This document shows, piece after piece, positions 11,216 to 22,731 of a DNA stretch of 64,000 nt. The position numbers were made by a program, and so were the translations under genes. The stretch covers positions 388,134,558 to 388,198,557 of the forward strand of contig NC_089490.1 of assembly GCF_036850765.1 (NCBI RefSeq), given 5' to 3'. Below the pieces are notes generated by a model, which was not told the DNA's origin, made no database searches, and saw nothing but the letters and a program-made list of their open reading frames with translations. Source of the DNA: Saccopteryx bilineata. Taxonomy: Eukaryota > Chordata > Mammalia > Chiroptera > Emballonuridae. Numbering within the stretch: the first letter of the stretch is position 1; each line of letters starts with the position of its first letter.

Positions 11216-11460
11216 GGCATCAGATATGTGTGAAATGAGTGAATGAATTGAGAATTTACTACATGCAAAGTGCTTTATGTGTATTGTCTCATTTTTCACT
11301 TAATCTTCTCAGTAGAACCCCGATATTGGTACTGTTATTTCCCCATTCTTTAGGGCAAGTAGGAAATTGAGGCTCAGGGAGGTGGAATAACTTTCCCAAG
11401 GTGCCCCAGTTGGTAGGCGGTAGGGCTGGAATTCGAACCCAAGCCGCCTGGCTTCTGTGC
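11216..11460 (-). repeat. MIR SINE
   Basis: Long, well-preserved antisense MIR: 'ttactacatgcaaagtgc', 'gaaattgaggctcagggag' and 'ggaattcgaacccaagccg'. Confidence 0.85.
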
Positions 11461-12450
11461 CCTCCTGTCTAACCCGGATATTTTTCCCCAGCCAGGTTGT
11501 AAAAGGTTGTGCCCACCATGCTGAGGAGTTCACACTCAGTCCGTGGGGCTGCAGCTGCCGCAGAGAGTTGTATGAAGAGAGAGCCCACGCTGAGATCAGA
11601 TCCAGGTCCGAGAGGGCGGCAGCAGTGGCAGCAGCTTGGGTGTGAGGCTGCAGGCGGGCAGACCGATCAGGAGGCTATTGCGGTCATCAAGGCAGGAGAG
11701 GAGGAGGAGGAGGAGGAGGAAGAGGGCCTGGTGGGGGTCATTCTAAAGGAGGAGGTTGGGGGCCCTCCACACTGGGCTCAGAATGGGTGGGTGAGGGGAC
11801 AGTTCTGGGGACCACGGTTTCTCTGCTATGCCTGGTTTCTGTGTCTGAGTAGCCAGGGCACCCCCAGATAAGACCTGGCAAAGTGCCCTGGGCTGTCCTC
11901 TTGTCAGGGAGAGGGAAAGTGAGAGGAAACTGGGGGGGGGGACCTCAGGTTCAGTCCTGTCCAGCCCCTTGGCAGCTGGCAGACCTGGACAAGAGGCTGC
12001 CCTCTGGGGTTACCTGTTCCCTCATCTGGAAAGCGGAGGTGATCATAGTGCTGGCTTCATCGAGGCCTCAGAGAAAGAAGTCCCAAGTACCAGTGTGTAG
12101 CACAGCATAGGGCCAGCTCTGGCCTGCTTCCTCAGGTGTGAACTCATGACCAGAGGAGAGGCATGCCCCGGGGCACAGAAACAATCCTGTGCTCCTTCCT
12201 GCTGAGACAGCAGTGCCTGCACACAGGACAGCGCAGACGTCATGGAAGTCTTTCTCCCCAGAGGTGACCCGACCGCACCTTCAGGCTTGTGTTCAAGGTC
12301 AAGCACGTCTGGGCTTCGGTTTCAGTTTCTGTAAATGGAAACAGTATTGCACTACATTCTGTGGAAGAGGATTTTTACTTTTGTGTTTTCAGGACCAGAG
12401 TTTAAGAGGAACATGTATGGAGCACAAGGGCACTTGATAAGACCCATGAG
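11461..12450. other. Unique GC-moderate sequence with MIR remnant
   Basis: It holds a (GAG)n purine run at 11696-11727, an eight-G run near 11932 and a diverged sense MIR at about 11985-12115. No coding exon recognised. Confidence 0.5.
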
Positions 12451-12454
12451 GTGG

Positions 12455-12565
12455 CTTCCACATCGCGTTTATGGGCAGAGACACTCAGGCTCAGAGAGGT
12501 TAAGTGACTAGCTCCACATCTCCCAGCCGTAATCTAATCTTTCCAGTCTCCGCAAGAATCCCACG
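12455..12565 (-). repeat. MIR fragment
   Basis: 'cactcaggctcagagaggttaag' pattern of antisense MIR. Confidence 0.7.
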
Positions 12566-13520
12566 TTTATAAAGGAATCCTTAGGAGTCACTGCCTTGTT
12601 ACATAACAACTCCTAGCAGGTCCCCTGGGCGCTTTAAACACAGGATTTGATTTATAAGCTTTTGCCTTGCATGCTGGTTTTCAGGCCCAGTCTCCATCCT
12701 GGGAACTTCATGGGTCAGACTGGCAGGCACATCCGGGCAGACCAAGAGCCTCCGATGCAGTGACACTGGCCAGGGGCGGACGTGGAGAGCGCAGGGGCCG
12801 CTGGCCATCCTGTGCCTCAGCATCTGGCTCAGCTCGAGGGGGGTGCAGAGGGGCGGGGACGCTGTGTGCCAACGGGGGCACTGGGCCTCTGGGGCCTGCG
12901 ATACCTTCTGATGCTTCCCCTTCCACCCCCCTCTTCCTACCCCGCCTGGCCCAAAGGGAGACCGGATTCTCTGCCCACCGTCGCCTTCTCCCCAGATCCT
13001 CCTCTGCCCCCCAGCCCTTCTCCTCCTGGAAGCACAGCAGAGTGGGGACCTCTGAGAGCGTCTGGCTCAGCCTCCATGCCTGCCCTCCTAAAGGAGAGGC
13101 TGTCTGGCCACTTCTTGAATATCTGCATTGGCAGGACTTCACCTCGGGCAACTTGCGTGAGGGAACTCGGGGTGCAGAGCGGGTCGTGACCAGTGGGCTC
13201 CTCCTCCTCCCACGCCTATGGCGGGGTCCAGGCAAGAGGAGGACCGACAGGCGAGAAGATGAATTTGATTCGGGCACCGAGCTGGGCTGGTATGGACGTC
13301 ACCAAGCGGATAAATATGGAACCACCCCCACAATGTCAGCTTTCCCAGGGTGGCTCCTTCCACGATCATACTTTTCCCAAGGGATGAGGGTGAGGGCCAG
13401 GAAGGATCCTGCTGCTCAGTGTTCAGGGGACAGAGATGGCTGGCTTGGGAGTCTCTGGGCCGGCTGAGGAGTCTGGGGAGCAGCCCCAGGGACCTCTCCA
13501 GGGGGCAGCTGGCTGAGCCA
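12566..13520. other. Unique GC-rich sequence
   Basis: Open frames of up to 266 codons overlap on both strands. They have no recognisable domain, no splice signals that fit, and biased composition, so none is annotated as a gene. Confidence 0.5.
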
Positions 13521-13522
13521 GC

Positions 13523-13768
13523 GGGGGTGGGCTCCGTGTGGTCATGGCCCAAGGAACAGAGGGGGTGGGCTCCGTGTGGTCATGGCCCAAGGAACAGAGG
13601 GGGTGGGCTCCGTGTGGTCATGGCCCAAGGAACAGAGGGGGTGGGCTCCGTGTGGTCATGGCCCAAGGAACAGAGGGTGTGGGCTCCGTGTGGTCATGGC
13701 CCAAGGAACAGAGGGGGTGGGCTCCGTGTGGTCATGGCCCAAAGAACAGAGAGGGTGGGCTGAGTGAG
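13523..13768. repeat. 38-bp minisatellite, six full units
   Basis: The core 'gggctccgtgtggtcatggc' recurs at exact 38-base spacing (13529, 13567, 13605, 13643, 13681, 13719), with a broken seventh start at 13757. Units differ at only one or two bases. Since 38 is not a multiple of three, all three forward frames stay open through it, which explains the overlapping repetitive frames. It is not a protein repeat. Confidence 0.95.
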
Positions 13769-13950
13769 TGGGTGGGCGGGCAGGAAGGAGGTTGCTGTCT
13801 AGGGCCATCCTCCTTTTTTTCACTTCTTCCTCAAATACCAGGCCCTTCTGGCTTTCCCTCTGGAACATCGGTGGTCTGAGGAGGGACCTTGAGCTGCCCT
13901 GAAAATGCCACCCTGTTTGGGTTGAGACAGTGAAGGGCTGCACTGTGGAT

Positions 13951-14319
13951 GTAAACTGAGGCTTGCACCAGCGTCATGGAGCAGCACGCTGCGTTATGCA
14001 GAAGTGAAAAGAATCAGAAGTTCAAGGTATACCAGGGAGGGGAAAGGGGGAGAAAGGAGAAGCCCCTTAGCTCGAGAAAAAAAGAGGGCAGGGAGGTGAA
14101 ATCCTCGAAGGAAATCAGCAAACTTAGCAGCCAGGGAAGAATTTAGCCCAAGAGAAGACGAGGCTGAGCAGAAAGGAAGAATCCAGGGCAAAGTTTCTGG
14201 CTGGGTTATCCCGGACCTTTTATAAACACTAGCCGTGCCTGGATGAGGCTTAGAGGTATGTGTGGGCCCTGCCTAACGCAGCGTGCTGCTCCGTGACGCT
14301 GGTGCAAGCCTCAGTTTAC
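13951..14319. repeat. 46-bp inverted repeat with 277-bp spacer
   Basis: The left arm 13951-13996 and right arm 14274-14319 are reverse complements with a single mismatch in 46 bases. No target duplication flanks the pair and no transposase is present. The right arm runs straight into a MIR. It could be a MITE-like element, or an inverted duplication made by template switching. Confidence 0.9.
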
Positions 14320-14430
14320 AGAGGAGAAATCAAGGCCCAGAGGAATGAAGTGCTTACCCAAGGTCACACAGCTACGAAAGGCTGTTGAGCCCAGTCTCTG
14401 ATTCTGGAGTCCGAACTCTTCGCCACTGCC
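14310..14430 (-). repeat. MIR SINE
   Basis: 'cagaggagaaatcaaggcc' and 'ccaaggtcacacagctac' are antisense MIR. Its start coincides with the right arm of the inverted repeat. Confidence 0.8.
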
Positions 14431-15129
14431 TGGGGCTGCCTCACGATTACTGCAGTGGGCAGTGCTGTCAGGAGCCTGTGCCAGGACGGAGGGTGGCCCA
14501 GAGGCCCTGCAGGTCCCACGGGTGTGCTTCGTGAAGCTGGGGGGTGTGGAGAAATAAATACAACGTTGGCCAGCTGGGGTGTCAGGCTAGTCACCCTGTC
14601 TGTGCTTCTGTGTGCTCACCTGAAAAATGGGGATGCCTAGCACACAGGGACCGCCCGTAATTCAGGGTGTTGGGACCTTCCTGTTCAATATTTGGGTCAG
14701 CTGATGGAGCGCCCCTTGGTCCTGGAGGTCCAAGCATAGACACATGACTTGATGGACCCTGAGGCTCGCAGGTTCCTTGGGGGACCCCGGGCGCAGGGCC
14801 CCGTCAGTGCCCCAGAGAGTGGTCCGCAGAGCCCTGCCCGTCTGTGAGCTGATCTGCACCGAGACAGGTACAGGATGGAGAATAAATGGTGAGAAACTCA
14901 TATCACAACTTGGCGTTGCTGTGTCACTGTTTTTTTTTTTTTTGTAATTTACAAACGCATCAGTTGGCAACAGATTGGAAAACTTAAAAAAAAAAAGTCT
15001 CTTTACCACAAATAGTTGAGCAGCTCTGGCCCAGATCCTAATTGTGATTGAAGGTAGGAAGTGCCCTACTTGCTGAGGGATGTGGGGAGGGGAGCGAGTG
15101 ATTCTGCCACAGGCCCTGGGGGAGGGGGA
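14431..15129. other. Unique sequence with T/A tracts
   Basis: A short sense MIR remnant at about 14580-14645, a T run at 14931-14943 and an A run at 14985-14996. No gene recognised. A 269-codon antisense frame crosses several unrelated pieces and is not supported. Confidence 0.45.
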
Positions 15130-15440
15130 GTGTCGGTTAGGCTTCCCAGAAGTGCTGCTGAGCTGAACCTTGAAGAAGAAATGGAAGTGTGCCAGGTGTA
15201 GGAAGAGGGAAGGGCGCTTTAGGCACTGGGAACAGTATGTGCAAAAGCAGACAATGCAAGGATCCTGTGGTTCAAGGAATGGCAAGTGATCTGGAGTGTT
15301 TGGAGAAGAGGTGGGGAGACCTCCCTGGAGAGGCAGGTTTGAGGCAGACTGGGAAGGCTTTGAATGCCAGGCTAAGGAGTTGAGACTTGGGGACGGTCCT
15401 GGAGGCAGTGGGAGTGAGGCAGGAGATAAGATCACAGCTA
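15130..15440 (-). repeat. L2 LINE, antisense
   Basis: Antisense L2 landmarks: 'gagctgaaccttgaagaag', 'cagtatgtgcaaaagcag' and 'ggctttgaatgccaggct'. Confidence 0.75.
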
Positions 15441-16695
15441 AGTAGGTGCTTTGAAAGACTGAAGGAGCCATGCGGCTGTGTTTCCTTTGGGTCTTCCACC
15501 TCCGGAATGGTGTTTCCTGGTGCCCAGTGGAGCCAGGTGCTGGTGAGCGGCCTCTCCTTGTCCCTTCTGGGGCAGCCAGCCCCGTAGTTCAGCCAGGCTG
15601 CCCTGTGAGTCCATCCGTCCCGCTTGGATTGGCAGGCGTTCCCCGCTGTGAGTGGCAGGCTTTCCCAGGCTGTCCTGGTCAGGCGGTTGGTGTCTGGTGT
15701 GGCTGGCTGGCCCTTAAAGATTGGCAGTATCCTTAGCCCCATTGCCCTAAGCAAGCAGCCAGTGCAGTCCACTGTCAGAGTGGGTGTGCCGGCCACCTAG
15801 GAGACCAGAGTCGTGCTCAGGAGTGTAAGCAGGAGGAGGGAGGGCTGAAGTTTGAGGCTAAGGTCGGTGGTGGGGCAGACACCGGGAGCCTGGCGTGTGG
15901 AGGCATGGGGTCTGTTTAGGAGGTGAGCGTGGACGGTGGTCTAACGTTGCTTTCTGCAGGAACCCTGTGAAGGGCCAGGGCTGAGGAGTAAACACTAGTT
16001 CGAGGCAGTGAGGAATAGTTAATGTCCCACCCTGGGCCGGCTCAACAGAGCAGACAGCTCATTGTCGGGAGTTGCTGCCATGGTCCTTGGCCCTGGTGCA
16101 GCCCCCTGTCCCTGGAGCTGACCTGTCCTGTCCTGGGGCTGCTGGGAATAGATCACCTTGTGCCTGGGCCTGCGCGTGGCCACCAGGACTCGGAGAGTGC
16201 CAGCCTTCCTGGGAGGGAGCTGTGGGAAGCTCCCTCCGCCGGCCCCACCTCCACCCTCCTCTCCAGGGCCCCTGCTCAGGGTGGCCCAGCCTCCCTGCTC
16301 ACTCCCTGCAGCTCCCTGTTAGCTGGGCCCCATGCAGCAGGCCAGGCTGGCTGGCTGCCTTTCAAGGGGGACTCCAGCTGCCTAGGATCCATGGGATGGG
16401 GCTCGGCAGGCGTTCACAGCCTGTCCACATGCGAGATCTAGAGCCAAGAGGCACTGAGATGCTTTGGTTTTGACAGTGGCCTTGGTCGTTCTTGGAGGTG
16501 TGAGTGCTTAGACTTCCCTGGCTCTCTGCCTTGGGCTGGTGCCATGCTGGACACAGCCCTTGCCGTAGCCCCAGGGTCTCCTGGAGGTGGGGCAAGGCAG
16601 CTCTGGGCAGCGGAACCGCACTAGGCTTGTCCTACTACTGCGGAGTCCCAGAGCCGGTGCTTTCTCTGTGTGTGCCGGGGGCAGCTCCTTGCTCC
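15441..16695. other. Unique GC-rich sequence
   Basis: No recognisable exon, RNA or repeat. Reading frames are fragmentary. Confidence 0.45.
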
Positions 16696-16696
16696 T

Positions 16697-16945
16697 CAGT
16701 GCGCCCTCTCCCCGCAGGACTCCTGAGTGTCTGCGTGGCCCAGGCTGCTTCACTCCCAGATCAGATCCTCCAAGGCCATGCGCGCCTCTCCCCACAGGAC
16801 TCCTGAGTGTCTGCGTGGCCCAGGCTGCTTCACCTCCTGGATCAGATCCTCCAAGGCCATGCGCGCCCTCTCCCCACAGGACTCCTGAGTGTCTGCATGG
16901 CCCGGGCTGCTTCACCTCCCAGATCAGATCCCCCAAGGCCATGCC
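16697..16945 (+). repeat. Three tandem 80-82-bp units
   Basis: The segment starting 'ggactcctgagtgtctgc' recurs at 16717, 16797 and 16879. Each copy is preceded by 'ctctccccacag' or a one-base variant, so a pyrimidine tract plus CAG|G acceptor-like site is repeated three times. A 383-codon frame runs through the array, but unit lengths are not multiples of three and no known domain appears, so it is not called a CDS. Confidence 0.9.
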
Positions 16946-17394
16946 CTTTGCTCTTCTTCTCCTTGATTCCCCTTGTCGTCCATCGCTGGCCCCTGCCCCA
17001 GTTCCCTGGGCTACCGGTGAGGCGAGGACTCACTGGCCTGGCTCCAAGGGGCCCCTCCCCCAGTTTCAGGTAGAAACCAGACTCCTCCCTGGCACATGCC
17101 TGTGGCTCGCTGCCCTCCTCGAGCGCCCTGGCCCCTGGCCCAGGACAGTGGCCAAGAAAGGCTCCACTGGCCTTTCGGACTCTCTCCCGTCTGCTCTGCC
17201 TTTCTCTCTGCGGGAGAATCCCTCTGCCTGGTTCCTTTCCGGGGCCTGCCTGGGGCCAGCCACCGGTCCTCCCAGACCTGCAGAAAGTGTGTCTGGTTTT
17301 GGAGCTCAGTTGTTTCCACCTCCTCTTCTCAGGGGCCAGTGTCCACGGTGTAGATGGAGCCGCACATTCTGTGGGAGTCCGAGTGGCTCTCACA
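16946..17394. other. Unique GC-rich sequence
   Basis: Nothing recognised. Confidence 0.45.
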
Positions 17395-17580
17395 GAGGCT
17401 ATGTGGATTCATCTCATTTTTTCTACACAGCAGGTGGGGGAGGTAGATGCTATGAGCCCATTTTGCAGATGAGGGAGTTGAGGCTCCAGGGGATTCAGAC
17501 TTTGTCAAGATCTTGTAGGAAGTCAGGGGCACAGCTGGGATTCAGACCCATATTTCTTAGCTCTTCTCTTGAGCACATAG
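17395..17580 (-). repeat. MIR SINE
   Basis: 'attttgcagatgagggagttg' and 'ggcacagctgggattcagac' are antisense MIR. Confidence 0.85.
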
Positions 17581-18089
17581 CTGTCTTGAAGGTAAAAACT
17601 ACATTGACATTTACGTGTTATATTATATTTGTCAGGGGCCAGTGCCAGACGAGGGCTGGGGGTCTGCCCAGAGCTGGGCTCAGCCTCTCAGGGGTTAGGG
17701 CTCAATGGTTGCTGGCTCAGTGTCACAGTCAGGGGTGATCAGCCCCGTGACCTTTCCACATCCACTTTCTCCTCCTCTTTACCTCCTGAACTCTTGCCCC
17801 AGTGTGGTTTCCTCCCAGAGACATGGGCTGACACAGGGCGTGCAGGCCAGGGTCGGGGGCGGCTGGGACAGAGGTTGGGCCAGGAGTCACTGGGAGAGGC
17901 TGGGCAGCAGGAGATGGACTCTCCATGGCTGGCCTGGGCCCCTCTGACTGAGTCACAGCGAGGGCTCACGGCTGCCGCCTCTCCCTCTCTGGCATCTGAT
18001 GCTCTGTGCACTTTAAAGCCACTCTTGCTGCGGGAGACTGAGGGCCTTGCTCCTGATGAAGCTTGAGGATCAGAAGGGCCAAGCTTCCT
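17581..18089. other. Unique sequence
   Basis: Nothing recognised. Confidence 0.4.
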
Positions 18090-18425
18090 CTGCACGGTCA
18101 ACCATCACAGTTACTACTTTGTTAGGTACCCTCCTAGATCTTTTTCTATACGTTGCCACACTGCAGGAATATGTACCCTTGCAGTGTGTGTGTGCGTGGT
18201 TTTATATGCACACGTAGTCATTCTGCAAATTGCTTTACTCACTTGACTTTGGATCTAGGAAGTCTAGTGATGATTTTACCCAGCGAGCTCCTCTCTCTTG
18301 TCTTTTTACCGATGCACAGTGGTTTTGAAGAGGATCGTCATTACTTATTTAGCCATTCTCTGACTGCTGGACATTTGGGTTAATTCTGATTTTATTCTTG
18401 TATGCCTCCCTGGGCATATCTAGAG
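18090..18425 (-). repeat. Old L1 fragment, antisense
   Basis: Antisense L1 text such as 'gattttacccagcgagctc' and 'ctgctggacatttgggtt'. Heavily diverged. Confidence 0.65.
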
Positions 18426-18604
18426 TAGCTACTGCTGGGTTCTGGGAGCTTGTTGCATTTAAAAAAATATATTGAACACTATTTAAAATCTGTCCGCTGA
18501 GACTTTGCACGGAAGCAATCTTCTCCCTGTGGGTCCCACACTGTTCCTAGATTTCTCTGCTCTTACTCAAAAGGCACGTTCAAGTGACCCCACTCTGATG
18601 GTGG

Positions 18605-18815
18605 TAAGTGGATTCAGGAGTCCGAATGCCTTGGTTCAAATGCTGGTCTTTCTGGGGGTGCTCCTTAGCATCTCTGCGACTCAGTTTCAGCCTCTGTCAA
18701 CTAGAGATGATAATTGCATCCACCTCCTTGATGCTATTGCCTTGAGCTGCTGTGCGGACTAAGTAAGCTAAGACATGGAGGTGCAGAATGCATGCCAGGC
18801 AAACAGTAAAGTCGC
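18605..18815 (+). repeat. MIR SINE
   Basis: Sense MIR with 'ggattcaggagtccgaatgc', 'gcgactcagtttcagcctc' and a diverged 3' end. Confidence 0.8.
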
Positions 18816-19410
18816 AGTGGCGTTATTATCCCGACTCTCTCGTCTGCATTAGCTTCGGACCCCACTCTGCGCCGAGGACCTGCGTCCCCAGTGGGCCCCC
18901 TGGGAGGGCTCCAGCCTTTGCCATGGCTCCATCCCACTGCCCGCAGATTTCCCAGAGGGGGCTGCTGCCTGGGCATGCAGCGGGCATCGCCTTCCTGCCC
19001 AGGCTGGCCCCGCCGACGCTGGACCCGGGCCCAGGTGGAGGGAAGGAGGTCAGCCTGACCCTTCGCTCGGCAGTGGTGGCTAGGAGCCTGGTAGCGAAAC
19101 CCCACACCCCGGGCAGATTTACCGGCTCTCAATGGGGCCCGTTGTGGCCGGGGATCTGATCCCCGCTGGCCTGCACGGTGGGCAGGAGAAGAAAGCAGCC
19201 TGGGGCCAGCCTCTCCCCCGGGAGTACCGGGGCCTCTCCAGGCTACACCGGCTGTCCAGGCACGGGTCGTCGGGGGCAACCCGCTGCAGGTGATTGTATA
19301 TTTCATCCTGGGCCTTTTCCTCATGACACCCCCAAGCCTGCCTTCAAAAACCACCTTTAGGCCACCATCTAACCAGTTTCTCACCACCTCCTCTGCAACA
19401 GGCAGCCTGG
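18816..19410. other. Unique GC-rich sequence
   Basis: A 250-codon antisense frame starts inside an antisense MIR and has no recognisable domain, so it is not annotated. Confidence 0.45.
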
Positions 19411-19530
19411 GCCACGGCCATTTCACAGATGTGGAAACAGGCTCAGTGAGGTTAAGCGTCTTCCCCAAAACCACACAGTTAGCCACTGACAGTTAGCACT
19501 ACACCCAAGCCACCTGCCTCCAGTGCAGTA
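19411..19530 (-). repeat. MIR fragment
   Basis: 'tttcacagatgtggaaacag' and 'aaaaccacacagttagcc'. Confidence 0.8.
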
Positions 19531-20085
19531 CTTTCTCACGAGGCCCCCCAGTGTGACAGTCTTGGCAGAAGGTGCCCAGCTAGGCAGCCGTGCTTGACCT
19601 CTTGCCCTCTGGGCAGTGGCATGTGTGGTCAGTGAGCGCGGATGGCTGGGATTATTTCCTGAGAGGCGAGAAGTGCCGCCACTGGCCCGGGGCCCAGCCC
19701 CTCCCCAGCATCAGCCGCCGATCTTCTCTGCAGCCAGAGGTGGCGGGGGACAGCGTGGCCGCTGCAGCTGAGGCATCCGCCCTGCTAGGGAGGGGGCGTG
19801 CCCTCTGAGCCTGTCCTGTGGTGTGGGCAGGGGCTGCAGCCACCCAGGGGTCTCTGAGTACTTCTCCCAGGGAGGCAGGAGGGCAGTCATCATTGGGCCC
19901 ATTTTAGACTAGAGAAGGCAAAGCTCAGAAAGGCCCAGGGCCAGGTCTGAGCTGGCAGCTGGCAGCTGGCACAGGGAAGCTCAAACCACCTCCGCATTCT
20001 AGACATAGACCCTCACCAATCATGCTGCTGGGTCACACCAAACACATTGACCTCGCCTAGCTTCAAGTTAAAAGCATGGTCATTG
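19531..20085. other. Unique sequence
   Basis: Nothing recognised. A short MIR-like stretch lies at about 19890-19950. Confidence 0.4.
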
Positions 20086-20370
20086 GTATCAGAGGGAATG
20101 TGGGCTTGGGTCCTGGCTCAACAATAACTGCTTATATCTATCGGGCACAAACTATGTGACAGGTGCTCGTCTAAGTCTTGACCTGAAATATTTCACTGAA
20201 TCCTCAGAATAACCTCGGGGGTAAATGCTATTATTATTTTCCACTTACAGCTGAGGAAACTGCAACCTGGAGAGGCAAAGTGATTTCCCAAGGTCGAATG
20301 AGGGTGAAACTGGGATCGGAACCCGGGCACTGTGGCTCCAAGGCTTGTGTGTGAGCTGATGCAATGCCTC
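20086..20370 (-). repeat. MIR SINE
   Basis: 'gtgacaggtgctcgtctaag', 'agctgaggaaactgcaacc' and 'atcggaacccgggcactg'. Confidence 0.8.
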
Positions 20371-22131
20371 TTACAGCTAGGAGGGTCACCAGGGCAGCGA
20401 CGCGCCTGTCCGAATGGTAGTTTTCTCACTGTAAAATGAGGACTGAGCCGCCAGCATTGAGGGCCCAGGGCATTGATGGTCCGGCGCTGAGCTCAGGGCT
20501 TGGGCCATGCAGCTGTGGTCACTCTGGGGAGACGGTGCCACCGAGCTGCTCTGAACTGTGTCCTGGGAGTGGGTGGTGGTGCTCTGAGCTGTCACACTGG
20601 CACTCAGCTGCCTGCCCCAAGGGGACAGAGGCAAGTTCTCTCTGCATGGGTGTCTGTGGGGTGTCACCCGTGGCTGGCCTTGGGCTTCCCCTGGAAAAAG
20701 CCAGGGGCCAGAGGGGCTGAGGGTGAGCACCGTGACCACATTCGTGTGGGACCCTTGCATTCCTGTGGAACGCTCTCTACCTGCTGGGTGGTTCACACGC
20801 ACACTATCTTGTAAACTTCTAAGCCCGCCTTTTACTCGGGCTTGGGCAGGAGAGGCGACGTGTCCGGGTTCCCACAGACGTGGAGTGGGGTTCTGGTCTG
20901 CCTCACCTGCTGCCTTCCAAGGGACCCTCTCAGTTGCTAGGTATTCCCTGTGGGTTCCAAAAATGGGGGCCGACGTCTGGGGCAGGACCGTACTGGGGGC
21001 CCTTGAGGTCTCAGGGGAGACCCCCACCTCAGCTGCCCCAGCATGGAAGGACTCAGTTCAGATCTGCTCTTCTGTAAAAGCTGACAGCAGGCTGTCTGCG
21101 GCAGAGCTCAGGAGATGCGGGTCCGTCCTTAGACTCCACCTCAGGTTTGCTGTGTGTCCTCGCGTAAGTCCCTTTCCCTCTCTGGGCCCTATAAAGTGAG
21201 ACCATGGGGCTTTTCTATCCAGCATTTAAGGGGTATGACTGGCACTCAGGGCCAGGACTGGCTTTATCTCAGCCCCTGGGATATTGGGGACCCTCCACCT
21301 TACTAGTTGGAACGACTGGGCTTGGAGTTGAGGACGAGATTCTGGTATTGAACAGTCTTGAGACACACCTGTCAGTCAGGGTGTGGCGGGGCCTGCCAAG
21401 GAGTCACCCCCCAAAAGATCAACTTCTCCGCCCCACCCCGAGACCTCGGCGTTTGGCAGACAACGCCCAGAGCGGGGCTGCGGGGAAGCACCGCTTTTGG
21501 AATTCATGAGATCTGGGTTTGGATTCAGACTCTGCCACATACCTTTGGCCACCTACTTATCTCACCCGTAAAACAGGGGAGGTGACACTTTCCTCCCGAG
21601 GTGGAGGTGCGGAGGAAACGTCTGCACGTCCCCCAGCACCCTGCCGATACTTAGCAGGTCCCGAGCGGTGTGCATGGGTCTCCCGAGGGTGGCGAAACGG
21701 GACTCGGAGAAAGCTCCAGAAGCCCTGCCAACAGCCCTGGAGGCCGAGTCCAGAAATAGAAGACCCCAGAAAGAACGGCTTCTGCTGGCCAGGCTGGGAG
21801 GCCACACCGAGCTGGCTGCGTGGGCCACCCCCCACTCCCGGGGCTGTTGGCTGCATAAATTACTCGGCAGCCTTTGGGCTAATTTTACCTTCTTGGTTTT
21901 CATGAATCATTTCCCATCTGGGGGCGTGTGAGAGAAATGGAAACAGCTCTGCCAGCTGGATGCCCAGCCCCGGCCACAGAGAAACACCCGTGGCGAGCAC
22001 AGCTTGTGGGCTCTCGGCAGCAAGAACAGGACACTCAGGGAGGGACCAGCCGGGGCCCCTGAGGGCCGGCTTCTCCCAGCTGTGTCCCTGGGCCTTTGGG
22101 TGATCATGGTCTGGGGTAAATGAACCACAGC
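20371..22131. other. Unique GC-rich sequence with MIR remnants
   Basis: Diverged sense MIR pieces lie at about 21095-21200 and 21490-21600. No gene recognised. The AT-rich pocket 21855-21925 stands out from its GC-rich surroundings. Confidence 0.45.
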
Positions 22132-22137
22132 GTGTTC

Positions 22138-22228
22138 TGGGGCTGGAACCTGGCTAAATCTAAAGGAATCTGGAATCAAGTGATCCTGGGGCTGGAACCT
22201 GGCTAAATCTAAAGGAATCTGGAATCAA
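22138..22228. repeat. 49-bp tandem duplication
   Basis: The segment starting 'ggctggaacctggctaaatc' occurs at 22141 and again at 22190. The copies are identical over their 41-base shared part. Confidence 0.95.
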
Positions 22229-22324
22229 ATGGTTTTACCGTGATGATCTGTTTTGATTTTAGCGGTGGTGTGGTTTAGCAGAGAGACCCCTGTGACCTGC
22301 GGGGCGCCCCTCTGTGGGGCAGTG

Positions 22325-22480
22325 CCAGGCGTTTGCACGAGTGCTGAGTTTTCAGTCACAGCCTCACAGGAATCAGAGCTCACTGCTTCACCATACTGAC
22401 GGGTAAACTGAGACTCAGAGAAGGAAGCAATTTACCCAAGGTCAGGGAGTCAGTGGGAGAGGTGGTGCTCATAGTTACTT
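22325..22480 (-). repeat. MIR SINE
   Basis: 'gtaaactgagactcagag' and 'tttacccaaggtcaggg'. A second antisense MIR remnant follows at about 22480-22640. Confidence 0.75.
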
Positions 22481-22647
22481 ATTGCCTGTTCACCCCTTTG
22501 CTCACAACAACCCTATCTGACTAGTACCAGCTCCACTTTATGGAGGAGTCGCTAAAGGCACAGGAGGTGAAATCACCTCCCCAGGTGACACAGCAGCAGG
22601 TGATGGAGTCCCAATTCGCACCCAAGGAGTCTCACTCCAGAGCCCAC

Positions 22648-22731
22648 GTTCCGGCTTCTGCACAGCGCTGCCTCTACCCACCCCCTCCAGGTTCCAGCTT
22701 CTGCACAGCGCTGCCTCTACCCACCCCCTCC
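22648..22731. repeat. 43-bp tandem duplication
   Basis: The unit beginning 'gttcc', with core 'cttctgcacagcgctgcctc', occurs at 22648 and 22691 with one difference. Confidence 0.95.

Noticed and set aside
12667..13467. 266-codon open frame on the + strand
   Set aside because: GC-rich, overlapping equally long frames on the other strand, no recognisable domain and no matching splice signals.
13523..13768. CRISPR-like array
   Set aside because: Repeats are contiguous with no spacers, and the genome is mammalian.
14662..15471. 269-codon antisense frame
   Set aside because: It spans an L2 remnant and T/A tracts and resembles no protein.
16587..17738. 383-codon open frame on the + strand
   Set aside because: It runs through a tandem array whose unit length is not a multiple of three, so the peptide repeats do not stay in phase. 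No known domain.
18734..19486. 250-codon antisense frame
   Set aside because: Both of its ends lie in MIR copies; the composition explains the openness.
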